Assembly (NCBI GenBank): GCA_018240895.1
Contig: JAFEEX010000010.1
Coordinates: 1-64,000 of the forward strand
Source: Pseudomonadota bacterium
GTDB taxonomy: Bacteria; Pseudomonadota; Alphaproteobacteria; Sphingomonadales; Sphingomonadaceae
Length of the DNA stretch: 64,000 nucleotides
Direction of reading: 5' to 3'
Shown here: positions 40,927-49,572 of the stretch, in pieces
Position numbering within the stretch: the first letter of the stretch is position 1
How the letters are laid out: each line of letters begins with the position of its first letter
The notes under the pieces: model-generated
Told to the model about the DNA's origin: nothing
What the model saw: only the letters and a program-made list of their open reading frames with translations
Database searches by the model: none
Position numbers and translations under genes: made by a program

Positions 40927-41619
40927 CTACGCATTATCTGTTTGCCTCGCGTTGCTTGAATGCCTCGGTTCTCTATCGCCCCCAAAGGGCGGGCTTGGGA
41001 GGAACGGCAGCCCACCAGAAGGCGGCATCGTCGTCGATTGTGATGCTAGGCCGGGCCAACCCGTCATAGGACCGGGCGTACCCACGTCTCCGCCCTGCTG
41101 GGGAAGGTCAGGGATTACAGGCAGGCCCGCGTTCAAGGCGGCGAAGAATGCTTCCGGTTCCAAGCCTGGCCCCGGCATACCGGCGGCGACGGTGTTCTTG
41201 ATTGCCGCTTGCGCCTGTACCGCGTCGTCCGCGAAGCGTTTGAGATAAGCCTGAAAGCCTGGTAAACCGAGCTTTGCCAGAACGTCAGCATCGGCTTGGT
41301 AGGCTTGGCAGAGCGTAACCAGATGGCCAATCATGTAACCTTGCGCTTGAAAAAGTCTGAGTGGCAGCATCTGACCCAGCGTGCGGCAGGATTGCGCCTG
41401 CGCGAACAAGCCCCCCATTTGCGCAGCGCAGGGCAAATAGTCCGCGTCAAATTTTGCCGCAATTTCGGACTGAACCACTTTCAGCTCCGCTTCACGGCCC
41501 GTCTTAGCTGCATCGGTGGCATCGAGCGGGAGTGGGGCTAAAGTCTTGGTGGAGTGATCAAAACTCCCTCGGGAAACCCGTGCATCGACCGTTCCGGCCA
41601 TGAAATCTTCAAAAGACAT
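40927..41619 (-). CDS. Hypothetical island protein downstream of the autotransporter
   Basis: The 230-residue protein starts MSFEDFMAGTVDARVSRG with AGGGAA upstream of ATG 41619. The middle is helical (KVVQSEIAAKFDADYLPC, LAKLGLPGFQAYLKRF) and the C-terminal third is Pro/Gly-rich and probably disordered. There is no signal peptide or membrane segment. It starts 19 bases after the autotransporter stop, so the two are probably co-transcribed. The function is unknown. Confidence 0.65.
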   Translation of the reverse strand: MSFEDFMAGTVDARVSRGSFDHSTKTLAPLPLDATDAAKTGREAELKVVQSEIAAKFDADYLPCAAQMGGLFAQAQSCRTLGQMLPLRLFQAQGYMIGHLVTLCQAYQADADVLAKLGLPGFQAYLKRFADDAVQAQAAIKNTVAAGMPGPGLEPEAFFAALNAGLPVIPDLPQQGGDVGTPGPMTGWPGLASQSTTMPPSGGLPFLPSPPFGGDREPRHSSNARQTDNA

Positions 41620-41637
41620 GGGTTGGTTCCCTTGAGA

Positions 41638-44600
41638 CTAGAATTGGACCCGCACACCGCCCGAAATGGCGTGCCCGCGCACGCTATTCCCCCGGTCAAG
41701 CCGCCCTTCAATAAAGCCCGAAAGATGGCCACGCTCATCGCGCAAGCTCAGCCCCGCGACATATTGGCCAGTTGAACGGTAGCCGGTGGCATTGAGGTTG
41801 TAGCCGATGACGGTGCCCGCCGCGTCCGCTGAGAGGATCGTAGCAGTCTCGCTGTTCGACATATTCTTTACCCAATATGCCCCGGCATAGGGTTCGGCGA
41901 ACAGTCCTGAGCCGACCTTGCCCGCCCATGACAATCGCGCGCCGAGCCGGGCGACGCTATTATTGTCGCTACCGGGAGCCAGCCGTGTGAAATTATCGAT
42001 GGCAAAGGTATCGATGCGGCTGTTGCTCCAGCTCAACGCCGCACGCGGGGTAAGTGCAAAGCCGTGTCCAAGCGGCAGGCGGTATGACGCCGCTACCGCG
42101 CCCGCCCATGCACGACCTTTGGTTCTGGTCGCTGCGGCAGTGCCAAACAGCACAGCATTGGTCACATCGAACCGCCGCCATTCGCGCCGCACATTGGCTT
42201 CGATGGTCAGCCTGTCGCCTGTCAACGCAGCATAGGCTCCCAGAAACGGCACATTCACCTTGATCCGTGTCGCGGGCTGGGTGGCGTCGGCACTATAGGT
42301 GCCACCCATGATGCCCAGATGCACGGACCAGCCCCTACCGCCAAGATCGCTCCAACCGAGATCGGCTCCACCCTGGATCGAACGATGATCGAGTTCGAGC
42401 CGGTTGGTCGCGCTGGCAAGCTGCGTCGTGCTGTCGGAGATGACGGTCGCCAGCGTCTGGCCGAGACTACCCGAGGTGCCGCGTATCCATAGACCGAGGT
42501 GCGGCTTGCCTGAAGCAGCACCCTCGCGGCCAGTGACATAGGGTAGCACGGAGTCATCAAGTGCCGCCGCCGCTGTTGCCGCCGTTACATGTAGTCCGCC
42601 CAGCCCGGTGAGCAGCGGATTGAACGCCTGCAAAATACCGAACTGGTTAGCGTTGGTCTTGCTCACCCCGAAGCTCTCACGGAACACGCCCGCGTCGGCA
42701 AAGGAAGTGGAGGTGAACGCCCCCGCCGCCGCACCGCCGGTGACAGTAATCAGCGGCAGGAATCCGCCCGCGATCCGCCCCTGCGCCAGCCGGTTGACGG
42801 TGACGGCGGTGGTGCCGGTCGCCGTGCCCGTGATGGTCAGCGTATCGGCACGGGCGGTTGCTGTGCTGGCATCAAGGAATATCTGCCCGCCGCCGGTGTA
42901 GTTTCCGGTGATTGTGATGGAATTGTTCCCGGCGACCCCGTCCGCCGCGTTGATGATGCCGGTGTTGGCCAATGCGCCCGAAAACGACGAGTTTCCACTG
43001 CCTACATTCCAACGGCCTGAGTTGGTGAACAGCGAGGCGCTGACCGACGATCCGGTGACGTTGATCCCGCCGGTCATCGTGCCGGTTGCGCCATTGGTGA
43101 TGCGGAATGCAGTGCCTGCGGTCGATCCGGCGACGGCGTTGGTGCCGCCAGTGAGGGTGCCGGTGTTGGTGACGACGGCAGTTCCCGTTCCACCCGCGAT
43201 CAGCCTTATTCCGGTCGTGGTGCCCGAAACCGTGCCCGCATTGTTCGCCGTCAATACACCGGCCAGTTGCAGGCCCGCCACAGTTGGGGTGATATTGAGC
43301 TGGACAATCGCGCCGGTGCTGAAGTCGGAATTGGGATCGGAATAGTCTGCGGCGGTGGTGAGATCGATTCCGGTGGCACCAGCAATGCTGCCGGTGGTCG
43401 CAACGGTGACCGTGAAATCGTTGCGCGTGCCGCGTCCCCACACTCCGGCGTTACCCGCGCTGATCGTGCCATTAATGTCTGCGGTCGCCGCGCCGGTCGA
43501 ATAGCCGCTGAACAGCCGGATACCGGTGCCCTGAGCCGCACTGACTGTTTTGCCTGCCCCGACTGTTACCGCAAGGGTGGCGGTGTTGTTGTCAAGCCGG
43601 GTTGCCTGCTCCGCAGCAGACAGGGGGACAAACGACCCTACTGCGGTGGAAATGCCCACGCCACTGTTGATGAGCAGATCGATGGCGTTGCCATTGGCGA
43701 CGGTGATGTTGCCGCCGCCCGATGTCCGGTTGACCGAGACCGCGCCGCTTCCGCTGGTAGCAGCGTCAATCGATGCTGTCCCCAATGTTGCAGTATTATA
43801 GTTCCTCAGATCAACTCCGATGGTCTGGGTGAGATCGATCGTGACGTTGCCTGGTCCTTTCTTGAGCGTGTTCGCAGCAATGACGGTTGCCGCAGTAAGG
43901 TTCGGACCGAACGAATTGTCGGAGATCAAGCCGGTCCCGGTGCCGATGATCGATACGTTCCCGCGCGTGTCTCCTGTAGCAATCAGTCCACCGAAGATGC
44001 TGGCGCTGTTCAGGCCGATCCGGATATCGCCGGTGTTGGTTCCTCCCGAAACCTGAACTATCGCGGCGATGCGTGGCCGACTTGCGGCACTCCCAATATT
44101 GCCATTGACCGTTATCGTGGTCGCCGCGTTACGAGTGACGCCTGTCGGGGTGTAGACATTCGCGTTGATACCGAAGCTGGTCGTCAGGATGCTGCCGTTG
44201 TTGACCACGCTGACATCGCCGGTGCCGCGCTGCGTGATGGCGATGCCGCCCAGTCCGTTGGAAAGGTCGAGGATCGATCCGTTGTTGGTGATCTGAAACG
44301 CGGAAGCTCCCGCACTGGTATCGTCGATGGTATTAGGATTGCCGCTGGATGCGTTGATACCGCCAACCAATGTCCCGTTGGTTGTTATCCGCGTGTCTGC
44401 ACCACCGATGGCTTGGGTGCGGATTGCGTTAAAGCCGTAATTCAATCCGCCCAGTGAGTAGGAAGCACCCCGGATCGTCGAGGTCGCGCCTTGTGCGACA
44501 TCAATCAGCCCGGTCGATGTCGTAGTGGATGCGTCGAGTCCGTAAGAACTGGCCGAGATCAGGTCGCCGTTGATCCGCGCAGTGGCTCCGTTACCGCCGC

Positions 44601-44931
44601 CACGCAAGGTCAGCGCGGTATAGGCAATCAGCGCCTGGCCCGGCCCCAGCGACGCCGCTTGGCTGGCGTTGATCGACGATCCCGCATCAATCGTCACGTT
44701 CGCGCCGTTGGTGGCATCACCGTTGACAGTCAGCCCGGTAGTGGCTGCCTGCGTCTCGCTATTTTGGAACCGCACAGAGCGCTTGCCGGTAATCGTCGCG
44801 GTCGTATTCGCCCCTGTCGCGCCGTCGCAGATTACGTCGGGCTGTGTCAGATCGCAATTCGCCCATGCCGTTCCCGGCACCATCAACGCTATCACAGCCG
44901 CACTCAGCCGTAGCTTTGAATGAATTGTCAT
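41638..44931 (-). CDS. Type V autotransporter
   Basis: The 1097-residue protein has a signal peptide (MTIHSKLRLSAAVIALMVPGT ending AWA), a long Gly/Ala/Thr/Asn-rich passenger of beta-helix character (repeated NNGSIL, GTGTAVVTNTGTLTGG-like stretches), and a C-terminal autotransporter barrel starting near GLWIRGTSGSLG and ending GHAISGGVRVQF with the terminal Phe. It should be exported by Sec and displayed on the outer membrane. No protease or other catalytic motif is visible in the passenger, so an adhesin-like role is the simplest guess. GGAGA precedes ATG 44931; a start at 44943 would add four residues. Confidence 0.92.
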   Translation of the reverse strand: MTIHSKLRLSAAVIALMVPGTAWANCDLTQPDVICDGATGANTTATITGKRSVRFQNSETQAATTGLTVNGDATNGANVTIDAGSSINASQAASLGPGQALIAYTALTLRGGGNGATARINGDLISASSYGLDASTTTSTGLIDVAQGATSTIRGASYSLGGLNYGFNAIRTQAIGGADTRITTNGTLVGGINASSGNPNTIDDTSAGASAFQITNNGSILDLSNGLGGIAITQRGTGDVSVVNNGSILTTSFGINANVYTPTGVTRNAATTITVNGNIGSAASRPRIAAIVQVSGGTNTGDIRIGLNSASIFGGLIATGDTRGNVSIIGTGTGLISDNSFGPNLTAATVIAANTLKKGPGNVTIDLTQTIGVDLRNYNTATLGTASIDAATSGSGAVSVNRTSGGGNITVANGNAIDLLINSGVGISTAVGSFVPLSAAEQATRLDNNTATLAVTVGAGKTVSAAQGTGIRLFSGYSTGAATADINGTISAGNAGVWGRGTRNDFTVTVATTGSIAGATGIDLTTAADYSDPNSDFSTGAIVQLNITPTVAGLQLAGVLTANNAGTVSGTTTGIRLIAGGTGTAVVTNTGTLTGGTNAVAGSTAGTAFRITNGATGTMTGGINVTGSSVSASLFTNSGRWNVGSGNSSFSGALANTGIINAADGVAGNNSITITGNYTGGGQIFLDASTATARADTLTITGTATGTTAVTVNRLAQGRIAGGFLPLITVTGGAAAGAFTSTSFADAGVFRESFGVSKTNANQFGILQAFNPLLTGLGGLHVTAATAAAALDDSVLPYVTGREGAASGKPHLGLWIRGTSGSLGQTLATVISDSTTQLASATNRLELDHRSIQGGADLGWSDLGGRGWSVHLGIMGGTYSADATQPATRIKVNVPFLGAYAALTGDRLTIEANVRREWRRFDVTNAVLFGTAAATRTKGRAWAGAVAASYRLPLGHGFALTPRAALSWSNSRIDTFAIDNFTRLAPGSDNNSVARLGARLSWAGKVGSGLFAEPYAGAYWVKNMSNSETATILSADAAGTVIGYNLNATGYRSTGQYVAGLSLRDERGHLSGFIEGRLDRGNSVRGHAISGGVRVQF

Positions 44932-45061
44932 GCCGGTCTCCATGCACAGGAACGCGAAGCAAATTTCGGTCTTTGTTATGCTAAGGCGACATCGGCGCGA
45001 ATTTCGGTTCACCGATTTGAAAATATTTTTTGAGATGGCAGGAAATGCGAGAGGATTTTCG

Positions 45062-45379
45062 TTATCTCTCGCTCTCGAATGCCCGTTTCCCTTTCCGTTT
45101 CCACAACACGAGCGCCTGTTCACGGTCCTCACTGCGCAGCTTGGCCGCAACGGTGAGGAACGCGCCGTAGAGCGCGGCGCGATCGTCATCGGTGAGATCG
45201 ACCAGTCCGGCTTTCACGACGAGGCCGCCCAGTTCGATCAGTTGACGCGTGCGTTCGCGGCGTTGCACGGCCCATTCGCGCATGTCGGTTCGCGCCTTCT
45301 GTGCTTCAAGCCGATACCGCGCCGCTGTCATTCGGCGTAGTGCTGCCTTTGTCGCGATCAGTTCCCGCAGTTCGACCAC
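45062..45379 (-). CDS. TraD-like conjugal transfer protein
   Basis: The 105-residue basic helical protein ends RTRQLIELGGLVVKAGLVDL then TDDDRAALYGAFLTVAAKL, the pattern of the small TraD family (PF06412 type, not the coupling ATPase) found beside Ti-type TraA genes. I place the start at GTG 45379, 8 bases after AAGG. It overlaps the TraC-like gene by 74 bases in another frame, which indicates translational coupling. It is divergent from the relaxase gene across the candidate oriT. Confidence 0.75.
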   Translation of the reverse strand: MVELRELIATKAALRRMTAARYRLEAQKARTDMREWAVQRRERTRQLIELGGLVVKAGLVDLTDDDRAALYGAFLTVAAKLRSEDREQALVLWKRKGKRAFESER

Positions 45380-45611
45380 GCGCGTTGCCTTGAAAGAAGG
45401 TAGCCCCGCGCTTGCGCCAGCTCTCCTTTCGTGCGGCATCGTCGGTTTCGGCAATGACCAGCAACGCACCCGCCAGTGTTTCCGCGTCAGTGGCATCGGC
45501 TCGGCAAGCAATCACCAGTTCGCCGAGTTGCTGGACGCGGCGTTCTTTGAGTTGACGTGCCTTGTCGGCCAGCGCCTTCAGTTCCGAATCGAAGTTCCTG
45601 GGTTTACGCAT
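45306..45611 (-). CDS. TraC-like conjugal transfer protein
   Basis: The 101-residue protein starts MRKPRNFDSELKALADKAR and contains RRVQQLGELVIACRADATDA and ESWRKRGATFFQG, matching small TraC/TraD-type accessory proteins encoded opposite TraA in Ti-like and sphingomonad mobilizable elements. They probably bind oriT or help relaxosome assembly. Its start faces the candidate oriT at 45679-45754. Confidence 0.75.
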   Translation of the reverse strand: MRKPRNFDSELKALADKARQLKERRVQQLGELVIACRADATDAETLAGALLVIAETDDAARKESWRKRGATFFQGNARGRTAGTDRDKGSTTPNDSGAVSA

Positions 45612-45678
45612 CGCAAGTCTCCGTTGAGAGTTGATGCGCCCATGATAATAGTGTGCCGCGCGTAATGCTGTAGAGTCG

Positions 45679-45708
45679 TCGGGACGTTCTGGAACCAGAT
45701 AGTCCCGA
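45679..45708. repeat. Nested inverted repeat in the mobilization spacer
   Basis: TCGGGAC (45679-45685) pairs with GTCCCGA (45702-45708), and inside it TCTGG pairs with CCAGA around an AA loop. The two stems form an almost continuous 12-bp hairpin between the divergent TraC and TraA starts. It could be a relaxosome or regulator binding site. Confidence 0.6.
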
Positions 45709-45723
45709 GCAGGATTTTATCAT

Positions 45724-45754
45724 GGGAGGGCGCGCTTATACGTCGTTCCGACGT
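45724..45754 (-). other. Candidate origin of transfer (oriT), RSF1010/MOBQ-like
   Basis: On the minus strand a perfect inverted repeat ACGTCG-GAA-CGACGT (45754-45740) is followed one base later by TAAGCGCGCCCTCCC (45738-45724). The RSF1010/R1162 oriT has the same layout: an inverted repeat with a GAA loop and then TAAATGCGCCCTCCC or a close variant. It lies between the divergent TraC and TraA genes, the expected place, and TraA is a MOBQ-class relaxase. The comparison is from memory. Confidence 0.7.
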
Positions 45755-45783
45755 GCCCGTTGTAGTGTAGATGGATTGCCATC

Positions 45784-48741
45784 ATGGCAATCTTCCATTT
45801 CAGCGCAAAGGTCATCGGGCGGGCGAGCGGACGCAGCGCCGTTGCCGCCGCTGCCTATCGCGCAGGCGAACGGCTGCACGATGACCGGCTCGACCGCGAT
45901 CACGACTTCACCAACAAGTCGGGCGTCGTTCATTCCGAAATTCTCCTGCCGGACAATGCGCCCGAGGAATTCGCCGACCGCGAGAAGCTGTGGAACGCGG
46001 TCGAGGCGGCGGAGGTTCGCAAGGACGCCCAGCTTGCCCGCGAAGTCGAGTTCGCCATTCCGCGCGAGATGACACAGGCACAGGGCATCGAACTGGCGCG
46101 CGATTTTGCAGGTCAGGAGTTCGTCAATCGCGGCATGATCGCCGACCTCAATGTTCACTGGGATATTGGCGCGGACGGCATGGCGAAGCCGCACGCCCAT
46201 GTCATGTTGACGATGCGCGAAGTGGACGAGGAGGGTTTCGGCGCGAAGGTCCGCGACTGGAACAGGACCGAGCTTGTCGAGCAATGGCGCGAACGCTGGG
46301 CCGATCATGTCAATGGACGGCTTGCCGAACTCGACATTGACGCGCGCGTCGATCACCGCAGTTTGCAAGCACAGGGCATCGGGCTTGAACCGCAGGACAA
46401 GATTGGTCCCGCTGCATCACGCATGGGCGAGCGTGGACTTGAGTCCGAGCGCATCGAGGATCACCGCGCCATCGCGCAGCGGAACGGCGAACGGATCATC
46501 GCGGAACCGTGTGTCGCCCTGGACGCAATCACCCACCAGCAGGCGACATTCACGCACCGTGACATGGCAATGTTCGTGCATAGCCACACGGACGGGAAAG
46601 AGCAGTTCGACCGGGCATTGAGCGCCGTCCGTGCGTCCCCCGATCTTGTCGAGCTTGGCAAGGACGGACGCGGCGAAGATCGGTTCACCAGCCGCGAGAT
46701 GATCGAGACCGAGCAGCGGTTACAGCGCGCCAGCGAGTTGATGGCCGAGCGGGAACGGCATCACGTGGACGGGAAGGACCGAGCCGCCGCATTGGCGCAG
46801 GTGAAAGGGTGCGGGCTGGCGCTGACCGGCGAGCAACGCGCGGCGTTCGAGCATGTAGCGGACGGGCGCGGCCTCAGCGTGGTTGTGGGATACGCCGGAA
46901 CGGGCAAGAGCGCGATGCTGGGCGTTGCGCGCGAGGCATGGGAGCGCGCCGGATTCGAAGTGCGCGGCGCGGCGCTGTCCGGCATCGCGGCGGAGGGGTT
47001 GGAGAATGGTTCCCGCATCGCCTCGCGCACTATCGCCAGCATGGAACATGGCTGGGCGCAGGGGCGCGACCTTTTGACTTCGCGTGACGTGCTGGTGATC
47101 GACGAGGCGGGCATGGTCGGCACGCGCCAGATGGAGCGCGTTCTCTCCCATGCCGTCGACGCGGGCGCAAAGGTCGTGCTGGTCGGCGACCCGCAGCAGT
47201 TGCAGGCCATCGAGGCGGGCGCGGCGTTCCGCGCGATCCATGAGCGGCATGGCGGCGTCGAGATCACCCAGGTTCGCCGCCAGCATGAGGGCTGGCAGCA
47301 GGATGCCACCCGGCAACTTGCTACAGGGCGCACGGGAGAAGCGATCCGGGCCTATGCCGATCATGGCATGGTCCATGCCGCCGACACGCGCGAGGCAGCG
47401 CGCAGCGAGCTTGTCGAGCGGTGGGATCGCGAACGCATCGCCGCGCCGGATCAGACCCGCATCATCCTTACCCACACCAATGACGAAGTGCGCGAACTCA
47501 ATGAAGCGGCGCGCGACCGGATGCACACGAGCAATGCGCTGGGCGATGACGTGCTGGTGAAGGCAGAGCCCGGCAACCGCATGTTCGCCAGTGGCGACCG
47601 CATCATGTTCCTGCGCAACGAGCGCAGCCTTGAGGTCAAGAACGGCACGCTGGGCACGGTCGAAAAGGTCAGCCCAGAGCATATCGCCGTCCGCACCGAT
47701 GACGGGCGCAGCGTCGCGTTCGACACCAAGCACTATGCCCATGTCGATCACGGCTATGCCGCCACGATCCACAAGGCGCAGGGTATGACCGTTGACCGCG
47801 CCCATGTGCTGGCAACGCCGGGCATGGACCGCCACGGCGCATATGTCGGCATGTCGCGTCACCGTGAAGGTATGGCGCTCCACTATGGCCGCGACGACTT
47901 CAAGGACGAATCCCGCCTTGTCCGCACCCTGTCCCGCGAGCGGGCCAAGGACATGGCGAGCGATTACGAGCGCCGCGACCCAGCGCAGCAGTTCGCCGAA
48001 CGGCGCGGCATCACCTTCCGCGAGCGTATAGCGGAAATCATCCAGAAGATTCCCGAACGCGCGCGCGGAATGTTCGATGGGTTCCGGCCCAAAGCGCAAG
48101 CCCCCGAGCGCGAACCGGGCATGTTCGCCAACTTCCGTCCGCAACCCCACGGGCCAGAAGGAGAGAAGGAACAGGCGCTTGTCCGCCAAGCCCGCGCGCC
48201 CGATCCGCGCCGCGCGGTGGAGCGCTACGCCCGCGCTGCCGCCGACATAACGCGGATGCAGGGCCAGGGTCTCCCGGTGCTTCCGCACCAGCGCGAAGCG
48301 CTGGACAAGGCGCGCGCGGGAGTGGAGGCGATCCGGCCCCATGCCGCCGCCGATCTCGGCGCGGCGTTCCAGCGCCAGCCCGAGCTTGTCCACGAAGCCG
48401 CCGAAGGGCGCGGCCAGGCCGCCATGCGCGCGATGCAGCTTGAAGCTGAAATCCGTGCCGATCCCTTCCAGCGCGCCGACAGGTTCGTCGAAGGCTGGCA
48501 GCAGCTCCAGCGTCACCGCGAGGACTTGCAGCGCGACGGCGACTTCCGAGGTGCGAAGCGTGTCGCGCAGGAAATGCACGGCATGGCGAAAGGCCTCGAA
48601 CGCGATGCGCAGATGGAATCGGTCCTGCGCGGGCGCACCCGTGAACTCGGCATCGACATGGAAATGGGCCGCAGCCTTGTCCGCGATCTCGCGGATTCCG
48701 TGCCGTTCGATCACGGGCGCAACCTTGGCATGAGCAGATAG
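45784..48741 (+). CDS. traA: Ti-type conjugative relaxase-helicase TraA
   Basis: The 985-residue protein begins with a MobA/MobL relaxase domain: MAIFHFSAKVIGRASGRSAV, then the metal-binding histidines in KPHAHVMLTMREV near residue 136. A TraI/RecD-like helicase follows with Walker A (GYAGTGKSAMLG) near 369 and VLVIDEAGMVGTRQM, then a charged helical C-terminus. It would nick oriT and unwind the transferred strand. Its length is close to the usual TraA of Ti and rhizobial plasmids. The following gene starts 9 bases later and is probably co-transcribed. Confidence 0.94.
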   Translation: MAIFHFSAKVIGRASGRSAVAAAAYRAGERLHDDRLDRDHDFTNKSGVVHSEILLPDNAPEEFADREKLWNAVEAAEVRKDAQLAREVEFAIPREMTQAQGIELARDFAGQEFVNRGMIADLNVHWDIGADGMAKPHAHVMLTMREVDEEGFGAKVRDWNRTELVEQWRERWADHVNGRLAELDIDARVDHRSLQAQGIGLEPQDKIGPAASRMGERGLESERIEDHRAIAQRNGERIIAEPCVALDAITHQQATFTHRDMAMFVHSHTDGKEQFDRALSAVRASPDLVELGKDGRGEDRFTSREMIETEQRLQRASELMAERERHHVDGKDRAAALAQVKGCGLALTGEQRAAFEHVADGRGLSVVVGYAGTGKSAMLGVAREAWERAGFEVRGAALSGIAAEGLENGSRIASRTIASMEHGWAQGRDLLTSRDVLVIDEAGMVGTRQMERVLSHAVDAGAKVVLVGDPQQLQAIEAGAAFRAIHERHGGVEITQVRRQHEGWQQDATRQLATGRTGEAIRAYADHGMVHAADTREAARSELVERWDRERIAAPDQTRIILTHTNDEVRELNEAARDRMHTSNALGDDVLVKAEPGNRMFASGDRIMFLRNERSLEVKNGTLGTVEKVSPEHIAVRTDDGRSVAFDTKHYAHVDHGYAATIHKAQGMTVDRAHVLATPGMDRHGAYVGMSRHREGMALHYGRDDFKDESRLVRTLSRERAKDMASDYERRDPAQQFAERRGITFRERIAEIIQKIPERARGMFDGFRPKAQAPEREPGMFANFRPQPHGPEGEKEQALVRQARAPDPRRAVERYARAAADITRMQGQGLPVLPHQREALDKARAGVEAIRPHAAADLGAAFQRQPELVHEAAEGRGQAAMRAMQLEAEIRADPFQRADRFVEGWQQLQRHREDLQRDGDFRGAKRVAQEMHGMAKGLERDAQMESVLRGRTRELGIDMEMGRSLVRDLADSVPFDHGRNLGMSR

Positions 48742-48750
48742 GAAAAAGAT

Positions 48751-49446
48751 ATGGAAGACAGATCACTGCCCTTGGATTCCGAACAGGAACCCGATCCGGC
48801 GACACAGGCGTTCGCACGGCTTGAAGGCGAAATGGCGCTGGTCCGCCGCGCGGTCCAGAATCTGGCGACCGAGAAGGCGGAAATCGACATTCCCGATTAC
48901 AGCAACACCCTTGGCGAGATGGCGAAGCGGCTGGTCGCCATCGATGAGCATCCCGCCATGCAGATGACCCCAGAGGATATGGCGGCACGGATACAGGCCG
49001 CCGCCGCAAAAGCGCGGCGCGATGACCACGTCGCCCTTTCCGATGCAAAGCAGCAACATATCGAGTCATCCCGCGCCTTGCGGGCGTTGGCCGGAGACGT
49101 TGCCAGCTTCAACGAGCAACGCCGCCGCCTCAAATGGGCGGCAGGCGGCGGCTTGCTCGCCGGATGCCTGCTATGGGCTGTCCTTCCCGGCTTCATCGCG
49201 CGCATCCTCCCGGCAAGCTGGCATCTGCCCGAACGCATCGCCGCGCGCACCGTGCGCGAGCCTACGCTATGGGAAGCTGGAACCCGGATGATGCGGGCCG
49301 ATAGCCCGGAGGCATGGCAAGCCATATCCGATGCCGCCGATATACGCCGGGACAACCGTGAGGCCATCGATGCTTGCGAGCAGCAGGCCACAGTGGCCAA
49401 ACAGCCAGTGCGATGCACGATCAGGGTGCAGAACCGACAGCCGTGA
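48751..49446 (+). CDS. Membrane protein downstream of TraA (DUF6118-like)
   Basis: The 231-residue protein has an acidic start (MEDRSLPLDSEQEPDPATQ), a coiled-coil region to about residue 125, one membrane helix (GGGLLAGCLLWAVLPGFIA) and a C-terminal domain with two cysteines. Proteins of this form commonly follow traA in sphingomonad elements and are annotated DUF6118; I make that match from memory. A role in mobilization is plausible from position only. It is the last gene before the right attachment repeat. Confidence 0.65.
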   Translation: MEDRSLPLDSEQEPDPATQAFARLEGEMALVRRAVQNLATEKAEIDIPDYSNTLGEMAKRLVAIDEHPAMQMTPEDMAARIQAAAAKARRDDHVALSDAKQQHIESSRALRALAGDVASFNEQRRRLKWAAGGGLLAGCLLWAVLPGFIARILPASWHLPERIAARTVREPTLWEAGTRMMRADSPEAWQAISDAADIRRDNREAIDACEQQATVAKQPVRCTIRVQNRQP

Positions 49447-49490
49447 CGAAACCAGGCAGTGCCACTCCGGCTCATAATATCTCTATGGAC

Positions 49491-49511
49491 AGATGGCACT
49501 TCCGATGGTAT
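49491..49511. repeat. Paired GATGGTAT-type repeats near the right end of the island
   Basis: AGATGGCAC (49491) and CGATGGTAT (49503) start 12 bases apart, the same spacing as the pair beside the integrase at 34556 and 34568. They lie 60-80 bases inside the right attachment repeat. Confidence 0.45.
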
Positions 49512-49572
49512 CAACAAGGCGCTTAACGCAGATACTGCCGTAAAATCAGTACCTTGCCACGATTGCCGGGTG

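Noticed and set aside
42872..45000. Repetitive sequence in the autotransporter region as a CRISPR or tandem array
   Set aside because: The repeats are degenerate, coding and in frame with the beta-helix passenger; spacing is irregular.
46720..48714. A 664-codon open frame on the minus strand opposite traA
   Set aside because: Antisense to the helicase domain of traA, no ribosome-binding site or domain of its own.
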